This document shows positions 1 through 13,406 of a stretch of DNA of 64,000 bases, one piece after another. The notes under the pieces were generated by a model that saw only the letters and a program-made list of their open reading frames with translations, ran no database searches and had not been told where the DNA came from. Position 1 is the stretch's first letter. Every line of letters begins with the position of its first letter. The DNA is from Symbiodinium natans (Eukaryota; Sar; Dinophyceae; Suessiales; Symbiodiniaceae): assembly GCA_905221605.1 (NCBI GenBank), contig CAJNDS010001158.1, forward strand, positions 701,250 to 765,249. The letters run 5' to 3'. The position numbers were made by a program, and so were the translations under genes.

Positions 1-172
1 CGGCATGAAGGGTACTTTTTGGGGTTTTGGGCAGCACATGCGGCAAGAGGAAGCTTTCCCGCATGCCCCTACAGAGGGGCTGAAAAGGGCAGGGTGGAAC
101 AATGAAAAGAAGTGTGCAAGTCAGGTGTGCACATGGACAGAAGAAGACCTAGCTCACATTTCAGGTGGACGG

Positions 173-274
173 CCTCATATCCTGGGGACTTATTTTTTAT
201 TTTCGTTTATATAAAACCCAAGAGGATATTAACAATAATGTTCTTTTTCATTAAGGTTCTAAGGGGAGTATAGG
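173..274. mobile_element. Relative of the BRF1 intron 1 element
   Basis: Shares TATAAAACCCAAG, GGATATTAA and GGTTCTAAGGGGAG with 20366-20468. Terminal bases have diverged and I see no target duplication. Confidence 0.7.
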
Positions 275-726
275 TTGCTTCGGATGTCGTTCATAGTTTC
301 ACCTGGTCAGAACCGACATGTGCCAACTGTGACAACACATCTTCCAATGCTGAGGTAGGACATCCCAGACCCGCCCCACCACCCATAAAAATCAAAACCA
401 AAGCCTGGCCGAGTTTCAGGACTGCCTGGAAGTTCAGTACCCGTGGCTTTGCTATGCTGCTCGTCAGCGTGCGAGGTCTCCTCCTGGGACGGCACACTTG
501 CTTGGGTCTTCTTGTCCTGGACATCCGAAGCCTCCAGCTTCGACACTTAGGGTTTAGGGTTTAGGGTTTAGGGTTTAGGGTGAACTTCAGGCGCCACTTA
601 GGGTTTTGAGCCCGTCCAGAGTTGGGTTCGGGCTTGTTTCCCTACAGTTCATTGGACATGAAGTTGCAGGCGCAGACATCGACCACAGAGACACTGATGG
701 GTGGATAGCAGTCGGTGGACAGACGG

Positions 727-768
727 ACAGATGCATAGTTAGAGCAACAGATGCATAGTTAGAGCAAC
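727..768. repeat. 20-bp tandem duplication
   Basis: CAGATGCATAGTTAGAGCAA occurs twice in immediate succession. Confidence 0.9.
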
Positions 769-3700
769 TGTCCGACACATCTTATGTCTTCTTTTAGCGA
801 ATCAGGTGTTGAGGAATGCGGGCTGATGGAGTCTTGGGGTGCCATCTTGATAGGCTCATAAATCACGCCTCGCAAAGCGTGGCAAAGCCGAAGTGCAAGG
901 TATGGATCACTTTGGTGGCTTCCGTCTTAATCTTCCCCTTCTGGAGCCTTGCGGCTTGCCAGAACCGTTTAGGGTTTAGCGTGTAGGGTTTAGGATGCCA
1001 GCAAGGAGTCCAGTTGCAAAGGGTTTGGGGTGCTGTGTTGTGCGATTGATGCTTTACAGCTGGTGATCTGACGCAGGAGTCTTGGACATCCAACGCATGC
1101 CTCCTGTCTCCATCCTTCCGTCCTGCCTCAAAAAAAAGGTATTCCCCAAATCTGAACTAGCACGGCAGTCGCATGGACAAATCTACGGCGCTCACCTAGC
1201 GTGACCTTGCAAATGCTCGTCCCAAGACCGCAACGGGCAAACAACTTAGGCTTTGAGGATGTGCACTCCTCATTCGCGGCTAGGTAAAAACTGCATGTAT
1301 CAAGGACGTCTCATAAATCATGAATCATCATGCGCACCGCCACCATCTCGTGTGTGAAAAGTGTTTGCGGATTTCTTCCAGGTCTTGGGAAGAAACTCTC
1401 TGCTGAAAACGGGGGGGGCTTGCGACTGTTCTCTTCGATCTTGGGTACTAGGGAAGCCTAGTGTGCAGAGCCCAATGGCTTTAAGATGCTCGTGTGCCAT
1501 GCGTGCTGTGTAGGCCAGTGCTCGGCTACATCAGCCATGAATGGAGCAGTTACTCAGCCGAGGTCATGGCCTTGTGGTGCAAGTTCCAGCTGGACAGGCC
1601 ATTTCCTCCAAAGCACTATAAACCCTAAACCCTGAACCCTAAACCCTAAACCCTATAACACATGATGAGCCTAAAGTCGATCAAGAAAGCCCTGCACTAG
1701 CCTCTCTCAAGCTCGTTGCCTTAAATTGCAGAAGTTCTTGCTTTTGCCACTCCTGGAACCCTTGCATCCGGTCACTTGCGCCTCACCCTAAACCCTAAAC
1801 CCTAAACCCTAAACCCTAAACCCGCGCTTGGTACATGAAGTGCCGGCAAGCTGAAGGTGGCTTGGAAGTGTTTCCAAGAAGCCACTCGGCACAGCTCTGC
1901 AGAGGCTCTCTGCAGTATCAGGCTGGAGAGTACAGGGTGGACTAGGTAGTCCCAATAGATGCACCCTGCATGTACAGCATGTATAGAGTGATTCATGGAA
2001 CGACGACAAGGATGTCATCCTTTGCGCTACCCTAGGCCCCTAAACCTCTAAACCTTAGACCGTCACCGTGCCAGAACTTGCAATCCCGGTTTCTAGCGTC
2101 TTTGTTCTCTCCAGCGCGCCCTCGCACTGTCAGCTTCCTCGTCAAAAATCTGCACACCATTGACACGCTGCACGTCTAAGTATCGGAGGGCCAACCATGA
2201 GCATGAGGGTTGCTAAAAAGCATTGCATCCGATGAGCCCCACTTGAACTCTTCCAGAGCATTGCCAGTTGGCAGTCGCATTTTGCTGTAGAAGGGTGCGG
2301 CTTCCTTGACCGCTACAGCAGCAGCCAACTGAGCCATCAGATCATGCCTTGCCGTTCGTCCAACCAGGCAACCTTGGTACAAACCGCAGGCTTGAAGCAC
2401 ACTTCGGATAGCCGGCTAGCCCTGTGGAAAAGGGAGCCCACCCGGCAAGCAACTCGGGCAGTAGACCAAAAAGCTCTTGGCAATCTGCGCACTCCATCCA
2501 CAAGCGCCAGGGGTCGCGCGCCGATGGGGGCAAACCGCCAAAATTCCACCGCTGCAATCGAGGGCCAGGGTGCGGACTTGCGCAGTCTACGCTCTCGTTA
2601 CTGATGGAGTGACGACATGCCGTCTACCCTTAGGCCACCTCTCGTGCCCGAAAGTACCAGACGCGGATGAACGGCCTCGCCAGCCTAATCGCAGCAAAAA
2701 AGCAGAGAGAAATCACGCAAGCTTGTTATGACAGTTGGTGTAGGCACCATGGAAGAACCCAGGATGCCCCAGGCAAGGGACTCTGACAATCTCAGGCTCA
2801 ACGTGGAGCTGCGTTGGGCTGTCCGTGCACCTCGCCATTAAAAGCTGATCTGGCTGCGCGTTGCTTTGCAAAGGCTTCGGGCTAAGGGTCGGCAGTGTCG
2901 ACATGATAAAAACTTGTAAAAGCAGAGGATCCGGAGGCCGAAAGTGAAAAACGAGAAATCGTTCGCTCGGGGTTGAATAGATTGCCGCCGCAGCCAAACA
3001 TGTAGCATGCAGCCTCTATGAGAGAGGGATTCGCGCGGTGCAGGGGTGTGGTGCGACTCGGACAGGTCTTTGCTACAGTGTCTGAACGTCCCTTGCTTTG
3101 ATGCGGCACATGTGCTTGGCTGCGTTTGTTTTGTCTACACGTTCTTTCTTTTGGGAAGGGGGGAAGGGGGGCGGGCCCTGGCTGCTGTTTCCCTCAGGAG
3201 CGCGCGCAGCTTCAAGCCACTCGGAGCAGACTACTGCTGCACCGGTTTAGGGCTTTCGGTTTGGGCTTTATAGGGCTGAGGGTTTCGGGTTTAGGGAAGA
3301 GAGAGACCGAATAGACACGCACAGGATATTTTCAGGAGAGGCTGGTAGCGCCTGGCCAGCACGAAAACCCATGCAAGTAGAATGCCAAACTGGAAGATAC
3401 TAGTACTCCGGAACCTGCTCCATTGCCAAACTAAGGCACGTGCAGCGATGGAAGCTGACGACACGTTTCTGCAGTTGCACCTCCCGTTGTAGAGACAGCC
3501 CTAACTCAACACTGCGCACATGGCCTGCAAGCTCTGATGGTGTGGGGCTGCAGGGAGTTTGTGTGTGTGTGCGCGTGATTGCCAGCGGTAACCTTCAGCT
3601 CATTTCTGGCAAAACCTTGCAAATCTAGAGCCGTCAGCCCAGAAGCCAAAGACCATTCGAGCCGTAGATCCTCAGAACCACTCAATTCCAATAGTATTAA

Positions 3701-3914
3701 TAACAAAAATAGCAGTAATAATCATGATAATAATGAAAAAATAATAATCATAATAATAAGAAGAAGAATAATGAATCCTAGAGCACTGGGGGACCGCCAC
3801 AAGGAAGCCCGGCGTGAGCAAGCGCTTGGTGCGGCGAGCGAAGATCTCGCCCACGAGGTGTTCGGGTAAAGGGATCTGAAATGCTTTGGGCATTTGGTGG
3901 ACTCTGGCGTCTTA

Positions 3915-4031
3915 CCTTGGGAACCACGTGAACCCTAAAAGGCTTCATGGCTCTGGCTCATATGCCCTAATAGGAATTATAGTAGTGTAGGGTATATGAC
4001 CCCAATTTTAGGGTTCGTTTCGTCCCCAAGG
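3915..4031. mobile_element. Family A introner-like element
   Basis: Ends CCTTGGG and CCCCAAGG, flanked by TA on both sides (3913-3914 and 4032-4033). The interior shares GAACCCTAAAAGG and TATGACCCCAATTTTAGGG with the BRF1 intron 3 element. The base before the duplication is T, so this copy could not supply a GN donor. Confidence 0.8.
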
Positions 4032-5435
4032 TAGTCTCAGCAGTTTAGGGCTCGGCTGCGCGATGCTGCGCACCGGTTTGAGAATTTGTTGTCTAGATCC
4101 GTGAGCTTCGATATCAAGCAGTCCTCCAAAACCTTTCCGCTGACCACAAAATGCAGAACTTCAGAACCACTAGAGACTTGGAGTCTGGGCTGGTGCGCGT
4201 GAGAAAGCTGTTCGTTGGTTTGCAGTTCACACCGAATAGGTCAAGCACACTTCGCACACTTAAGGGGTCGCCTCTGAGTTTGCTGCACCTGCGATTCGAC
4301 AGACTCGCTTGATGCTGCCCACTTTTTGGTCTGAACGAGCCCTGGAGACAAGCCACGGGTTCAAACCCTGACACCTGGACTTCTCTGCTTGGGGGCAGGG
4401 ATCTGGCGATGCCAATGTCGTGCGCTCGCGGAGCTTTCTGGGGAGGACGCTTGCCAGGGCTGTGATGGGGCCTGGGGGTTTGAGTTTGGGAGTGTATCGA
4501 GGTCGGCCCGATACCGACTGAGCTCATGTCCTTAAGTCTGCTCAGCTGACGTAGGTGCCCTTCAGATCCGTGGAAAGGTCGTCGTAGTTCTGGCACCCGA
4601 ACCGCAGCCCCAAGGGTACAAACCCGAGCCACTGAGTGTCAGGAGAATGAGAGGTCATCTCAAGGGAAACATTTGAGTTAAGCCAAGACGCCGGCCAACA
4701 GGCTCACTGGACGAGCAGATGCACGAAGACACACAGATCCAGGCAAGGATGCAAGACTAGGGTTGTGTGGGTGCGGAAGGAACTCCTTGCAATGGCTCGG
4801 TTTGGGTGGTGCTGTCGATTCGCGGGGACGAGATGGACAAAGATCTTTCAGCTGTCCCGCAGTGTACCAGGACCGTTCCTGCACAACGCCCACGGCATGC
4901 TGAACGATCCGGCCGCTCATTTCAAGGGTAAGCTTGTCAGCCTGGACAGAAGCTGCCGACATGCGTCGGCGATGGGTCAAGGGCCAAGTGCGTGTTGTGG
5001 AAACGGAGGCTTAAGCTTCTTAAACACTGAGGCAGCATTTGTTGACGAATACCAGGACCAGTTCCAGGACTCAGGATTTGCTCTGGAAAGAAGCCTAAGC
5101 CGCGAGCGTGATCTCACTGTGAAGTCAGGCGAATTTAAGGACCAGCGCTGCCGCGGGGTGCACAGGGCTTTGTAGGGTTTAGGGTTGAGGGTTTAGGGTT
5201 CAGGATTTCCAGAGCGTAGCCCTGTAGAGCTCGAGATTCTACTGCCCGGCCAAACCACTCATGAAACCTTGAATCTGGCCCTGCCTGCCAACCCTAAACC
5301 CTTACGTGAACAGTCAGTAGGAGCTGTGGGCTGATGAGTGCGCTTGGTTGATTGAAACCAGCACCTGCATTGTCTGGTTCTCGGCCACCTTTGCATCTCG
5401 TCGCAGTTCAGACGCCTCTCGTGCCTTTTTTTGGG

Positions 5436-5530
5436 CTTAGGGTTTAGGGTTTAGGGTTTAGGGTTTAGGGTTCAGGGTTTAGGGTTCAGGGTTTAGGGTT
5501 TAGGGTTTAGGATTTAGGGTTTAGGGTTTG
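5436..5530 (+). repeat. TTTAGGG array with TTCAGGG and ATTTAGG variants
   Basis: About 13 units, three of them variant. Confidence 0.93.
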
Positions 5531-6251
5531 AGCCGTGAGTTGGGCTTGATCTAGGGCGGGGGGCTTGGGCACAAGAGGTTTAGGCTAAGGGAAGTTGTGG
5601 CTTGCATAAGTCTTTGGGAGGGTTTCAGCCTACCCCGTCAGCAGAAGCTGCACTGTAGGACTAGGCAGCTGCTCTGAGTGGGTTGTGGTTCTCAAACTAT
5701 CTCGAGCTGAAGCGCTCTAGAAACCCTAAACCCTAAACCCAGGTAAGATGCTTTTTGTGCCCAGAGTTTGCCGTCTTTGCGGAGCTTATGGGTTTGGAGT
5801 TTGGGGCTTTGAGGGGTTCAGGGTTTAAGGAGTTTAAGGTTATCGGTCAGTTTTTGGGGGGTGAAGGCATTCAGAAGTTCATGGCTTTAGCTGTTGAGGC
5901 AATTGGGACTGTCGCGCGAGGTTCAGGGTTGAGGGCTTACATGTTTAGCAGTATCGTGTGGTCTTTACAGTGCATGGATTGCACCCTATAGTAAATCCCA
6001 AATACTGTATCCCTTTAAACGACCACTTTGCAACTGCTAAATGTGTTAAATGATGAAACTGCCAATGGCTTGCCTATGCAAGCAGTGATGAACCAAGCAA
6101 CGGTAAGATGGCCAGCTTCTGGGTAGGCTCCTTATAAATTACTTCACATTCGACACAGCTCAGGTGGTTCTTACTTCACGCCGCAAGCCCCAAACAGGCC
6201 CCCCAAACCCCTGAGGGGCACAAAAGGCACGAAGTCGTCTTATCCTCCTGC

Positions 6252-6370
6252 ACCAGGACGGGCTATTCTACCCTTAAAAAGGCCACACTTATAGGGTTGT
6301 TTATTATAGGCTATTCTACCCTAGAACCCCTTAAAAAAGGGTTGATTATGGGAATTATAGGGCCGAAGAG
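6252..6370. mobile_element. Family J-like element, right end unclear
   Basis: Starts ACCAGGACGGGCTATTCTAC, with a second GGCTATTCTACCCT inside and AAAAAAGGGTTGATTATGGG to the right. Confidence 0.45.
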
Positions 6371-8249
6371 CCCATAATGACAGGCGGCTTTGCTGACCGC
6401 CTTGATGTTCGGAACTTTTCTGGCAAACCGTCACGAGCAGCAGATTGGCGCCAGTGCTTTGTTCGGCCGCGGCCTTAGGGGGTCAGATTTTGGTGGTGGT
6501 TTTTGATGGCCGCTAAAGAGGTGTTCGTTGACCAGTTCTAGCGACAGCCTGTGCGAACGGCATGGGTGTCCGGCTTAAGACCGTGAATCTACTCAGTGTC
6601 AGACATGCACTTGCTGTTGCAACACAGCCCGCCTTCGCTGCTGTAATGCCTGCCTGAGTTCATGTATAGGCTCTAAGCAAGCCCACGTAAAGCGATCCCC
6701 GATAGACGATACTAATTTGCATGACGACGCAGGGGCTTTCCTGGGGCTGAAGGCTTGTGATTGTCAGGCAGGTTGAGGTTGCGGTGCAAGCTGGGCCACG
6801 TCGTTTCTTTCAGTCTCGAAAGATATGGCCCGAAGCTTTCGCGTCAGGCGGCCTGATGACCATTGGATTCCTGGGTCCCGGCGTGGGTTGCTTTGAGCTG
6901 AATGAGGTGAATGCTAAGTAGGGTCCGCAGATCGTCACGTGCAGAAAGGTTCGTGTGGCCTATCTGTCAGTAGCGGGAAGACCAGAAATCTTGCCTGAAT
7001 TTCTGGTGCGCGTAGACCCCGGATGCTTGAACCGGCGATTGCACGTTGAAGGGATGTGGTTAGATTTCAGATTTCAGAAGCCAATGCTCCTACTAATGAC
7101 TAAAGTAGCCCAAGCCTCAATCATGGGTCTCCCGGTGTCGTGTGAATCCTGCACTATGCGCCCTATTGAGGGTCGAAGGTGGTCGTTCAGGTAGACTTGC
7201 GACCTAGTGTCTTTGTCTGTATTCACCTTAGTTCGCCTCCCTCGATGCCACTGGTTAGAAGTAATACCAACATCGCAATCTTGATTGCTGGAAAGATTCT
7301 AGGTTGATGGGCCCAGCAAGCAGCAGTTCCGCTGCGAACCTCGAGACCTTGAATCCTACCAAGGAGCAATCCTAGGCTTGGAGGCCCCAGCCCCCTAAAC
7401 CCTCAACCCTAAACCCTAAACCCTAAACCCTAAACCGCAGCGCCCTCGCCGGAAGCCTTGTTAGGCATGTTAAGACCGAGAAGGTAAGCCCAAAGTGAAG
7501 ACAGGTCAAAACTGGGGGGTCAAACCTTTAAGAGCTTGAATCCACCAAGCATGTCCCAGTTGTGATGCGATTTCGTTGCCGGCGGCGCGCCGAAAGAGCT
7601 ACAGGACGCTGACCTTACGGTGTGCATTGATGGCTGTGCGGTTGTAATCTGAGCCATTCGGGTAGCCACGGGTGGGACCCCACCGAACACTATGCAAACG
7701 TCGCAGAGGCTCAGGAACTACCTCTTGACCGTTCAACAGAATTTTCGGGCTTTCGAGCTCAGCCACACAGTTGGCATCCGCCAGCTTTCTAAGACTTCAG
7801 CACCTCAGCATAGCCCAACTTCGCAAGAGTCCTGTCAGAACTGTAGAGTAGCCCGAGACCCCATATCATGTCTTAAGCTCCACAGGGTTTAGGGTTTAGG
7901 GTTTAGGGTCTACGCGTTAGGACCCTAGGCCAAACAACCTTGTTGCATCTGTGTCTACATACACATGCGTGCCGACGGAGTGTGCAAAGTGCCAGATGGT
8001 TTGCCAACCCACCCGCTGTCACGGCGGCTGGGATATCTTCAAGCAACTTCAAGCCCGAGAAAGCTCCTCCATGAATCCTCTGCACCAAACTTACGTAAAA
8101 CACCGTCCCGGCATTTGTCACAAATCTAACCTAGCTCTGCATCCGTGAAAACTTGGCAGACATCCGAAAGCCTTGCCTGAAATGTCCAAGAGTGTAATTC
8201 TACAGACCGAAGACGCAAAGCCCTCGCATCCAAATCTTGATTTAGCGAA

Positions 8250-8340
8250 ATCCTAAAACCGAAAACCCTGGACCCTGAATCCTAAACAGCCCTGAACTTT
8301 CCTAAAACCGAAAGCCCTGAATCCTAAACAGCCCTGAACT
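8250..8340. repeat. Direct duplication of a CCTAAA-rich ~55-bp unit
   Basis: CCTAAAACCGAAARCCCTG...ATCCTAAACAGCCCTGAACT is present twice. The first copy carries an extra GACCCTG. Confidence 0.85.
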
Positions 8341-8663
8341 TACCTGAAACAGCTTCCAGCCTCAGAGGCAGGGAGACCTTTGCCGGGTCCTGCCGGGCCT
8401 CAGTTTCGGAGCAGTCGCCTGGACTGCCGGACTGGCAGGTTTTAAGGTTAGAGGCGGGGTTAGTTTTAGGGGTTTACGGCCTAAGGCTTCAGATTAGTGT
8501 CAGGGGTGTGGGTTTGAGAATGTGTTTTTTTTTTTTTTTGTGTGTGTGTGTGTGTTGGTTCTGATCTGGCGCTGCTCCGTCAAATCTCCCTGGTTTCGTA
8601 TGGTGTTTTTCCAGCATGAGTGGGTTTGTCCTGGGAAAACATGTCTCAAACAGAGGGGTTATG

Positions 8664-8664
<1 letters not shown>

Positions 8665-8712
<48 letters not shown>
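8665..8712. repeat. Poly-C run
   Basis: 48 consecutive C. Confidence 0.95.
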
Positions 8713-8714
<2 letters not shown>

Positions 8715-9410
8715 AGAGCTGTCGCAGGCAACTCTGCAATCGTGTGTACACGCAGGCATCCTGCTGCTCTCTGCAAGTGTACAACATCAAGCCGGACCCC
8801 TTTCCAAGCCCGACATTCTTTACATGCAAAGTAAACTCAAATGGGCTTGCTTCTGGGCTTTGTAGATTTTGTAGCTTGGAGCTTGGTATAGCTGTGAGGT
8901 AAACCTGCTGCTTCTGGAGAGTAGGTAAGTCTTGCCAGCGCGGCGACTTATACTTATACCTGCAAGTGTGGCGGTAGAAGCTTCATAATTCTACCGTTGA
9001 TCAGACGTGGCACCTCATGCCTGCGGCGCTTGAGTTGTGAGAGCTCAAAACCATCGACCTTAAAACAGTACCATCCCAATAGCAAACACGCCAAGCCCTA
9101 GTATAGGGGACTTATCCTGGCCTATAGTACTCCGCCCAAGAAACCCTATTCTAATTATTCAGGCCGCTATAGTAGCCCTCTACTGTACGCCTTAAATCCA
9201 GAACATACGATGTTAAGACCCACAGCCGCAGAAAAATGAGGCGTCGTCAGCCCCTGCTGCGTTCTCAAGAAGCCAGGCGGATCCTTCCGGTTTAGGTTTT
9301 AGGGTTTAAGGGTCTTCCTTCGCCGTCTCGACCTTCGCGTCGCGAGTATGCGAAAGTGATCAAAAATCACGTCTCCCCCGCAGAGGGTTCCGATCAGCTC
9401 TCTCTCCCTG

Positions 9411-9478
9411 CCTCGCTCTCTCTCTCTGTCTCTCTCTCTCTCTCCCCTCGCTCTCTCTCTCTCTCTCTGTCTCTCTCT
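9411..9478. repeat. (CT)n tract
   Basis: CT dinucleotides with CTGTCT and CCCCTCG interruptions. Confidence 0.93.
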
Positions 9479-9657
9479 GAAAACTGTTTCTTGCATTATT
9501 TCATTAAAAAAACCATTCTAAAGTACTCAAAATGTTTACTGTATTTCCAAGACGTGAAAGCCGTTCTCCCTCACGAGGCCTACCCCAGCGGATCCCGAGA
9601 TGGATGCAAGCCAGCCCGAGGCCAGGCTGGCGTCCGGCGCTTTACTCACCTGATACT

Positions 9658-9717
9658 TGTAGGGTTCAGGGTTTAGGGTTTAGGGTTTAGGGTTTAGGGT
9701 TTAGGGTTTAGGGTTTA
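9658..9717 (+). repeat. TTTAGGG array
   Basis: About eight units, the first with TTCAGGG. Confidence 0.93.
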
Positions 9718-10197
9718 GCCCAGCACTTCGAAAGCTTTTCTGTAGCCTCAACCGATTCTCTGCAAGATGGTCCGAGCATCACATGGGGTAGTTCTGAGAA
9801 TTAGGGAATATTTTGGGTGCCTACTTTAAGGGTGCCGTAGTATATAGGGGACGAATCTAGAGAACTACCCAACACCAGTTTGGATTGCACAGATTCCTGA
9901 ATGCCTGAGCCAGATCCACCGATCGGTCACAGAGCCGCCACGCCGCAGCCGCTGGGAATGAAGGATTATTTCGATACCGATACCGCATAAGGCCCGAAAA
10001 GTGTTGCGAGACACCGAACGTAAAGGATATGATTCAAGGTGGGTTGGCAAAGGCACGAGGATTCAGGGCGCCCGGCAGCTTGGAAGGGGGCTATACCCAA
10101 ACCAGGAAGCTCAGGCTTTCGGCCGTTTCGGCCCATATAAACCCATCACAAGAGGTTCCTGAAGCCCTGGAACTTTGGGACAACAATTCCGTTTTGC

Positions 10198-10299
10198 GAT
10201 GTCCCCCTTATACCAACAGTTCTTATCGGGGATTATCGTGCCCCCCTACTATAATCCCTATTAAGGAGTGTTAGTATAAGGGGATAAGGGGAACATCCC
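10198..10299. mobile_element. Family D element (GATGTTCCCCCTTATGC)
   Basis: Inverted arms around CCCCCTTATACCAACAGT and GTGTTAGTATAAGGGG, with GGGGAACATCCC at the right end. Confidence 0.7.
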
Positions 10300-11229
10300 A
10301 AAATCTGTTGCAAGTATATGCACGTTCTCGAGCCTGATGAAGCACTTGACTTTCAGCTGGCCCAGTTACCCAAGTGGACACGTTTTCGGGGCAGATGAAG
10401 GCTCCGAAGGTGCTACACGGCTACACCCTACACCGTAAACCCTAAACCCGAAATCCTAACCTGAAGTAGAAGACCAGGACTGTAGCTTCGTCTCGAACCG
10501 TGCGCCTGGACCCCATGAACAACAAGTGATAGGAACCCTGCGGCTCAAGCCTGAACTTCACCCCCCAACTGCTTCAAAGAGCTTTCTGTGCGACCTGCGA
10601 CTCCTAAGCACCCAAACCCTCGAAATGACCTTCCATCCTATTTTGGTACATACAATTCGTCTATAGGCTCCGAGCCAACAGTGCTTCAGGGCTGTAGAAG
10701 GTTGCACAACTGGTGCAGGGAATGTACAAGGGGGAGGGTGGGGGGATATATCGGAAAAAGGGGTATAGGAAAAGGGGGTGTAGGAAAAGGAGGTGTAGGG
10801 GAGGGGGGGGTGGGGGGGTAGTAGTCCGTGGAGGGTTCCTTGTGTGGGGGGGGCCAAGGTGGCGGCATCCTGGGTGCTGCAGCGCGGACAGCCACTTTGA
10901 TTTCAGCCAGGGTTTAGGATTCAGGGCTTAAGAGAGCTTAGGGCTTAGGGTTTAGGAATCCCTTGGCGTCTTACTGGCAGCCCTTGAAACCGAGAAGCAA
11001 AGTACTCAAGCCAACAGCATTCGTCGGTCGTCTTTCCGCAGCTCGTGGCTTCGGGAGCATTTCGCTTCTGCCCGAAGGTGGTATAGGGTTTAGGGTTTAG
11101 GGTTTAGGGTTTAGGGTTTAGGGTTTGAAGTTGGGCTTGCTAAATGCGGTCAGGGTGGAACATCGTATCCTGAATCCTAAGCCTCCGAATCTTAGAGTCT
11201 GACGATCGTCTCGAGGTTTGAGCCTTAAT

Positions 11230-11348
11230 AACTACAATTTGCTTAAGAACCCTCAAAAAACAAACTCATCATAATAAACTAATCATAATCCCTATATTGC
11301 CCTTTTAAGGAAGAATCATTTTTGGGGGATTCTTAAGCAACTAGTAGA
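11230..11348. mobile_element. Family H element (TTTGCTTAAGAACCC)
   Basis: Left ACTACAATTTGCTTAAGAAC, right GATTCTTAAGCAACTAGTAG. Confidence 0.72.
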
Positions 11349-11353
11349 TACAG

Positions 11354-11446
11354 CCTTACTTCTCCAACAGCTGAACTTTAAACTTTTTTGGGTTTCCTTA
11401 TTTAGTAGGAATAATAAAGTTTAACCTTTTTTCCCCTTGGCTATTG
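11354..11446. mobile_element. Family C element (CTGAACTTTAAAC), right end replaced by CCCTAAA
   Basis: Left end CCTTACTTCTCCAA is intact. The expected right end TTGGAGAAGTAAG is cut after CTATTG, where a CCCTAAA array begins. Confidence 0.7.
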
Positions 11447-11601
11447 AACCCTAAACCCTAAACCCTAAACCCTAAACCCTAAACCCTAAGAAGCTGAACG
11501 GTGCATCCTGTTGGCAGGTTCGCTACGAAGTGGACGCGTGACTGTGGAGTGGTGCTGCCATTTGTACAGAGCTTCTACCACCCCTTCTCCTGTCAACCTT
11601 G

Positions 11602-11683
11602 AACCCTCAACCCTAAACCCTAAACCCTAAACCCTAAACCCTAAACCCTAAACCCTAAACCCTAAACCCTAAACCCTAAACCC
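11602..11683 (-). repeat. CCCTAAA array
   Basis: About 11 units; the first is CCCTCAA, the rest perfect. Confidence 0.95.
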
Positions 11684-13406
11684 AACAGGCAGCAACCGGG
11701 TAGAATAAGGCATGGCGTTTATGGTGTTTATTCGGGCTTTGACTCCTCGACCGCCTCTTGGCCTGACAGGGCCGGAGAAAGATGCACGGCTACCCTTTTA
11801 AGAATGGAAAGGTGGCAGCGCCTGATGTTTTGGGATGGGTTTAGGGTTCAGGGTTGAGGGTTTAGGTTCTAGGGTTTAGGATTTAGGGTTCAGGTTTGAC
11901 TGAGCGCCTGTGAGAGAGAGAGAGAGGGTTTAGGGTGTGAGTTTTCAGTTCTAACTTCTAGCTCCGTGTCGTTGATTCACAAGAGGCTCGACCTTTCCAG
12001 CTGAGTCTGTGCAACACATGGCCTCGGTCATTTTATTCCGAATTGCATTGGGGCCGTTAGGGCTGACCAGGTCTCCACATAGTGCTTGCGAGACCCGCGG
12101 AAAATAGTGTTGGCAAGGTTCCATGAACATTTCTGACTGTGGGAGTGGCTCCTCCCGAACTTGTCGGGCCGGGGGGAGGGCAAAACAGTGCCAGGCGAGA
12201 GGAAAGAGGAAGATGGGTATGCTTTAGACTTGGGTTCATGGCATGAGCGAAGCCCTAGAAGCTCCAACAGCCCTCCAAACATATTTCGAAAGAAGTTGGA
12301 GTTCCTGCCGCGGGAAAAAAGGCAAGGAGACAGTCACTCAACCCAAACCCTTGCCCTATTGTAGGCCTTCTTCCCCCCCCCCCCCCAGAAGCACGAGCTC
12401 AAGAGAGCCTCCGGGAGGGCCTGGGCTTGGAAAATTCTGAGTGGACGTTTGGGAGATTCTTGACTTGGAGCTTGGGATGATTGTGCTTTAACCTGGATGC
12501 ATCCACGAAAGACTTCTTCTCCTGTGATCGACAGCAGATTCACTCGAAAGATGTAGCTTCAGAAGCGCACGTAAAGACTCATGGGCTGCGAAGCTTTGGG
12601 CAAAGCCGGGAGTCCTGCAGGTGCCACTGATTGGCGAGCCTTCCGCTTTCGTGCTCTGGTCCGGGGCACAGCGCGCTTGAAGAGGGTTCCGTGGGAGAGA
12701 GGGCATTTTCCAGGCCACGAGAACTTCGAACTGTTTCCCTCTCGGTCTACTTGGTGGTTCACATGACCCATTCTATTCTTCAGTCTCGCTACTTAGCGAG
12801 CCACCCACTTTGGGGTCGCTGACTGATAGTTGCCTCCGGGACAGCTGAATGTAAGCATCTGCAGGTTCACCGACCAAAGCAGATCTGTCTGTCGTTGCAA
12901 AGAGACAAGAAGTTGCCTAATCTGAGCATGCGCATGTATGCATGCGCTTGTGGACAACGAGAAACAAGACATGAGTTGGTCTAGAAATTCGGTTTTGTGA
13001 GTCCTCATGTTAAGCTACAAAGGGGATCCAAAAAGGGACCCTAATTCAGAAAACTTCCACATGGTTCCAACTACAGCGGCCAGCCGTGGACAGTCCAGAT
13101 GAGGAGGATATGTGGTCAGAGAGAGTGGGACGGAGTCCATTGTCAAAGCCCTTCTTATTGCTACGTCGGAGGCCTCGAAAGGGTAGATTTATTGTTTGTC
13201 ATGGTTTTCTTTCAGCAAAATGGCGCCCACCAGCAATTGCCTTGTCTGGATTGCTTACGGCTGGGGGAGAACCCTAAACCCTAAACCCTAAACCCTTGTC
13301 TCAACAAGCTGAGGCACTCTCTCGACTCTCTAGCCCTGTTTCAACTTTAGGCTTGAACTGTCGCTGCTCATGCTGAAGCTGGAGATTAGTTGAGTATAGT
13401 TGAGTA

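Larger units (their letters stand above)
1..5170. other. Non-genic block
   Basis: TTTAGGG-type tracts at 547-581, 1618-1655, 1785-1823 and smaller ones at 970 and 3245. A relative of the BRF1 intron 1 element at the left edge, a family A element at 3915-4031, and an AAT/AAG-rich stretch at 3690-3775. ORFs up to 172 codons (4114-4632, minus) are within chance expectation and match no family I know. Confidence 0.6.
5171..9657. other. Non-genic block
   Basis: TTTAGGG tracts at 5171-5205, 5436-5530, 5720-5740, 7391-7436 and 7884-7910. A family J-like element at 6252, a T17/(GT)n run at 8524-8556, the poly-C run, a right-end fragment of family G at about 9118-9165, and the (CT)n tract. Nothing recognised between 6371 and 7390. 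Confidence 0.6.

Noticed and set aside
4355-4371. Box B-like GGGTTCAAACCCTG
   Set aside because: No box A upstream and no acceptor stem.
4114-4632. 172-codon minus-strand ORF
   Set aside because: With thousands of six-frame segments in 64 kb, a few ORFs of 150-170 codons are expected by chance; no recognisable motif and no splice-compatible context.
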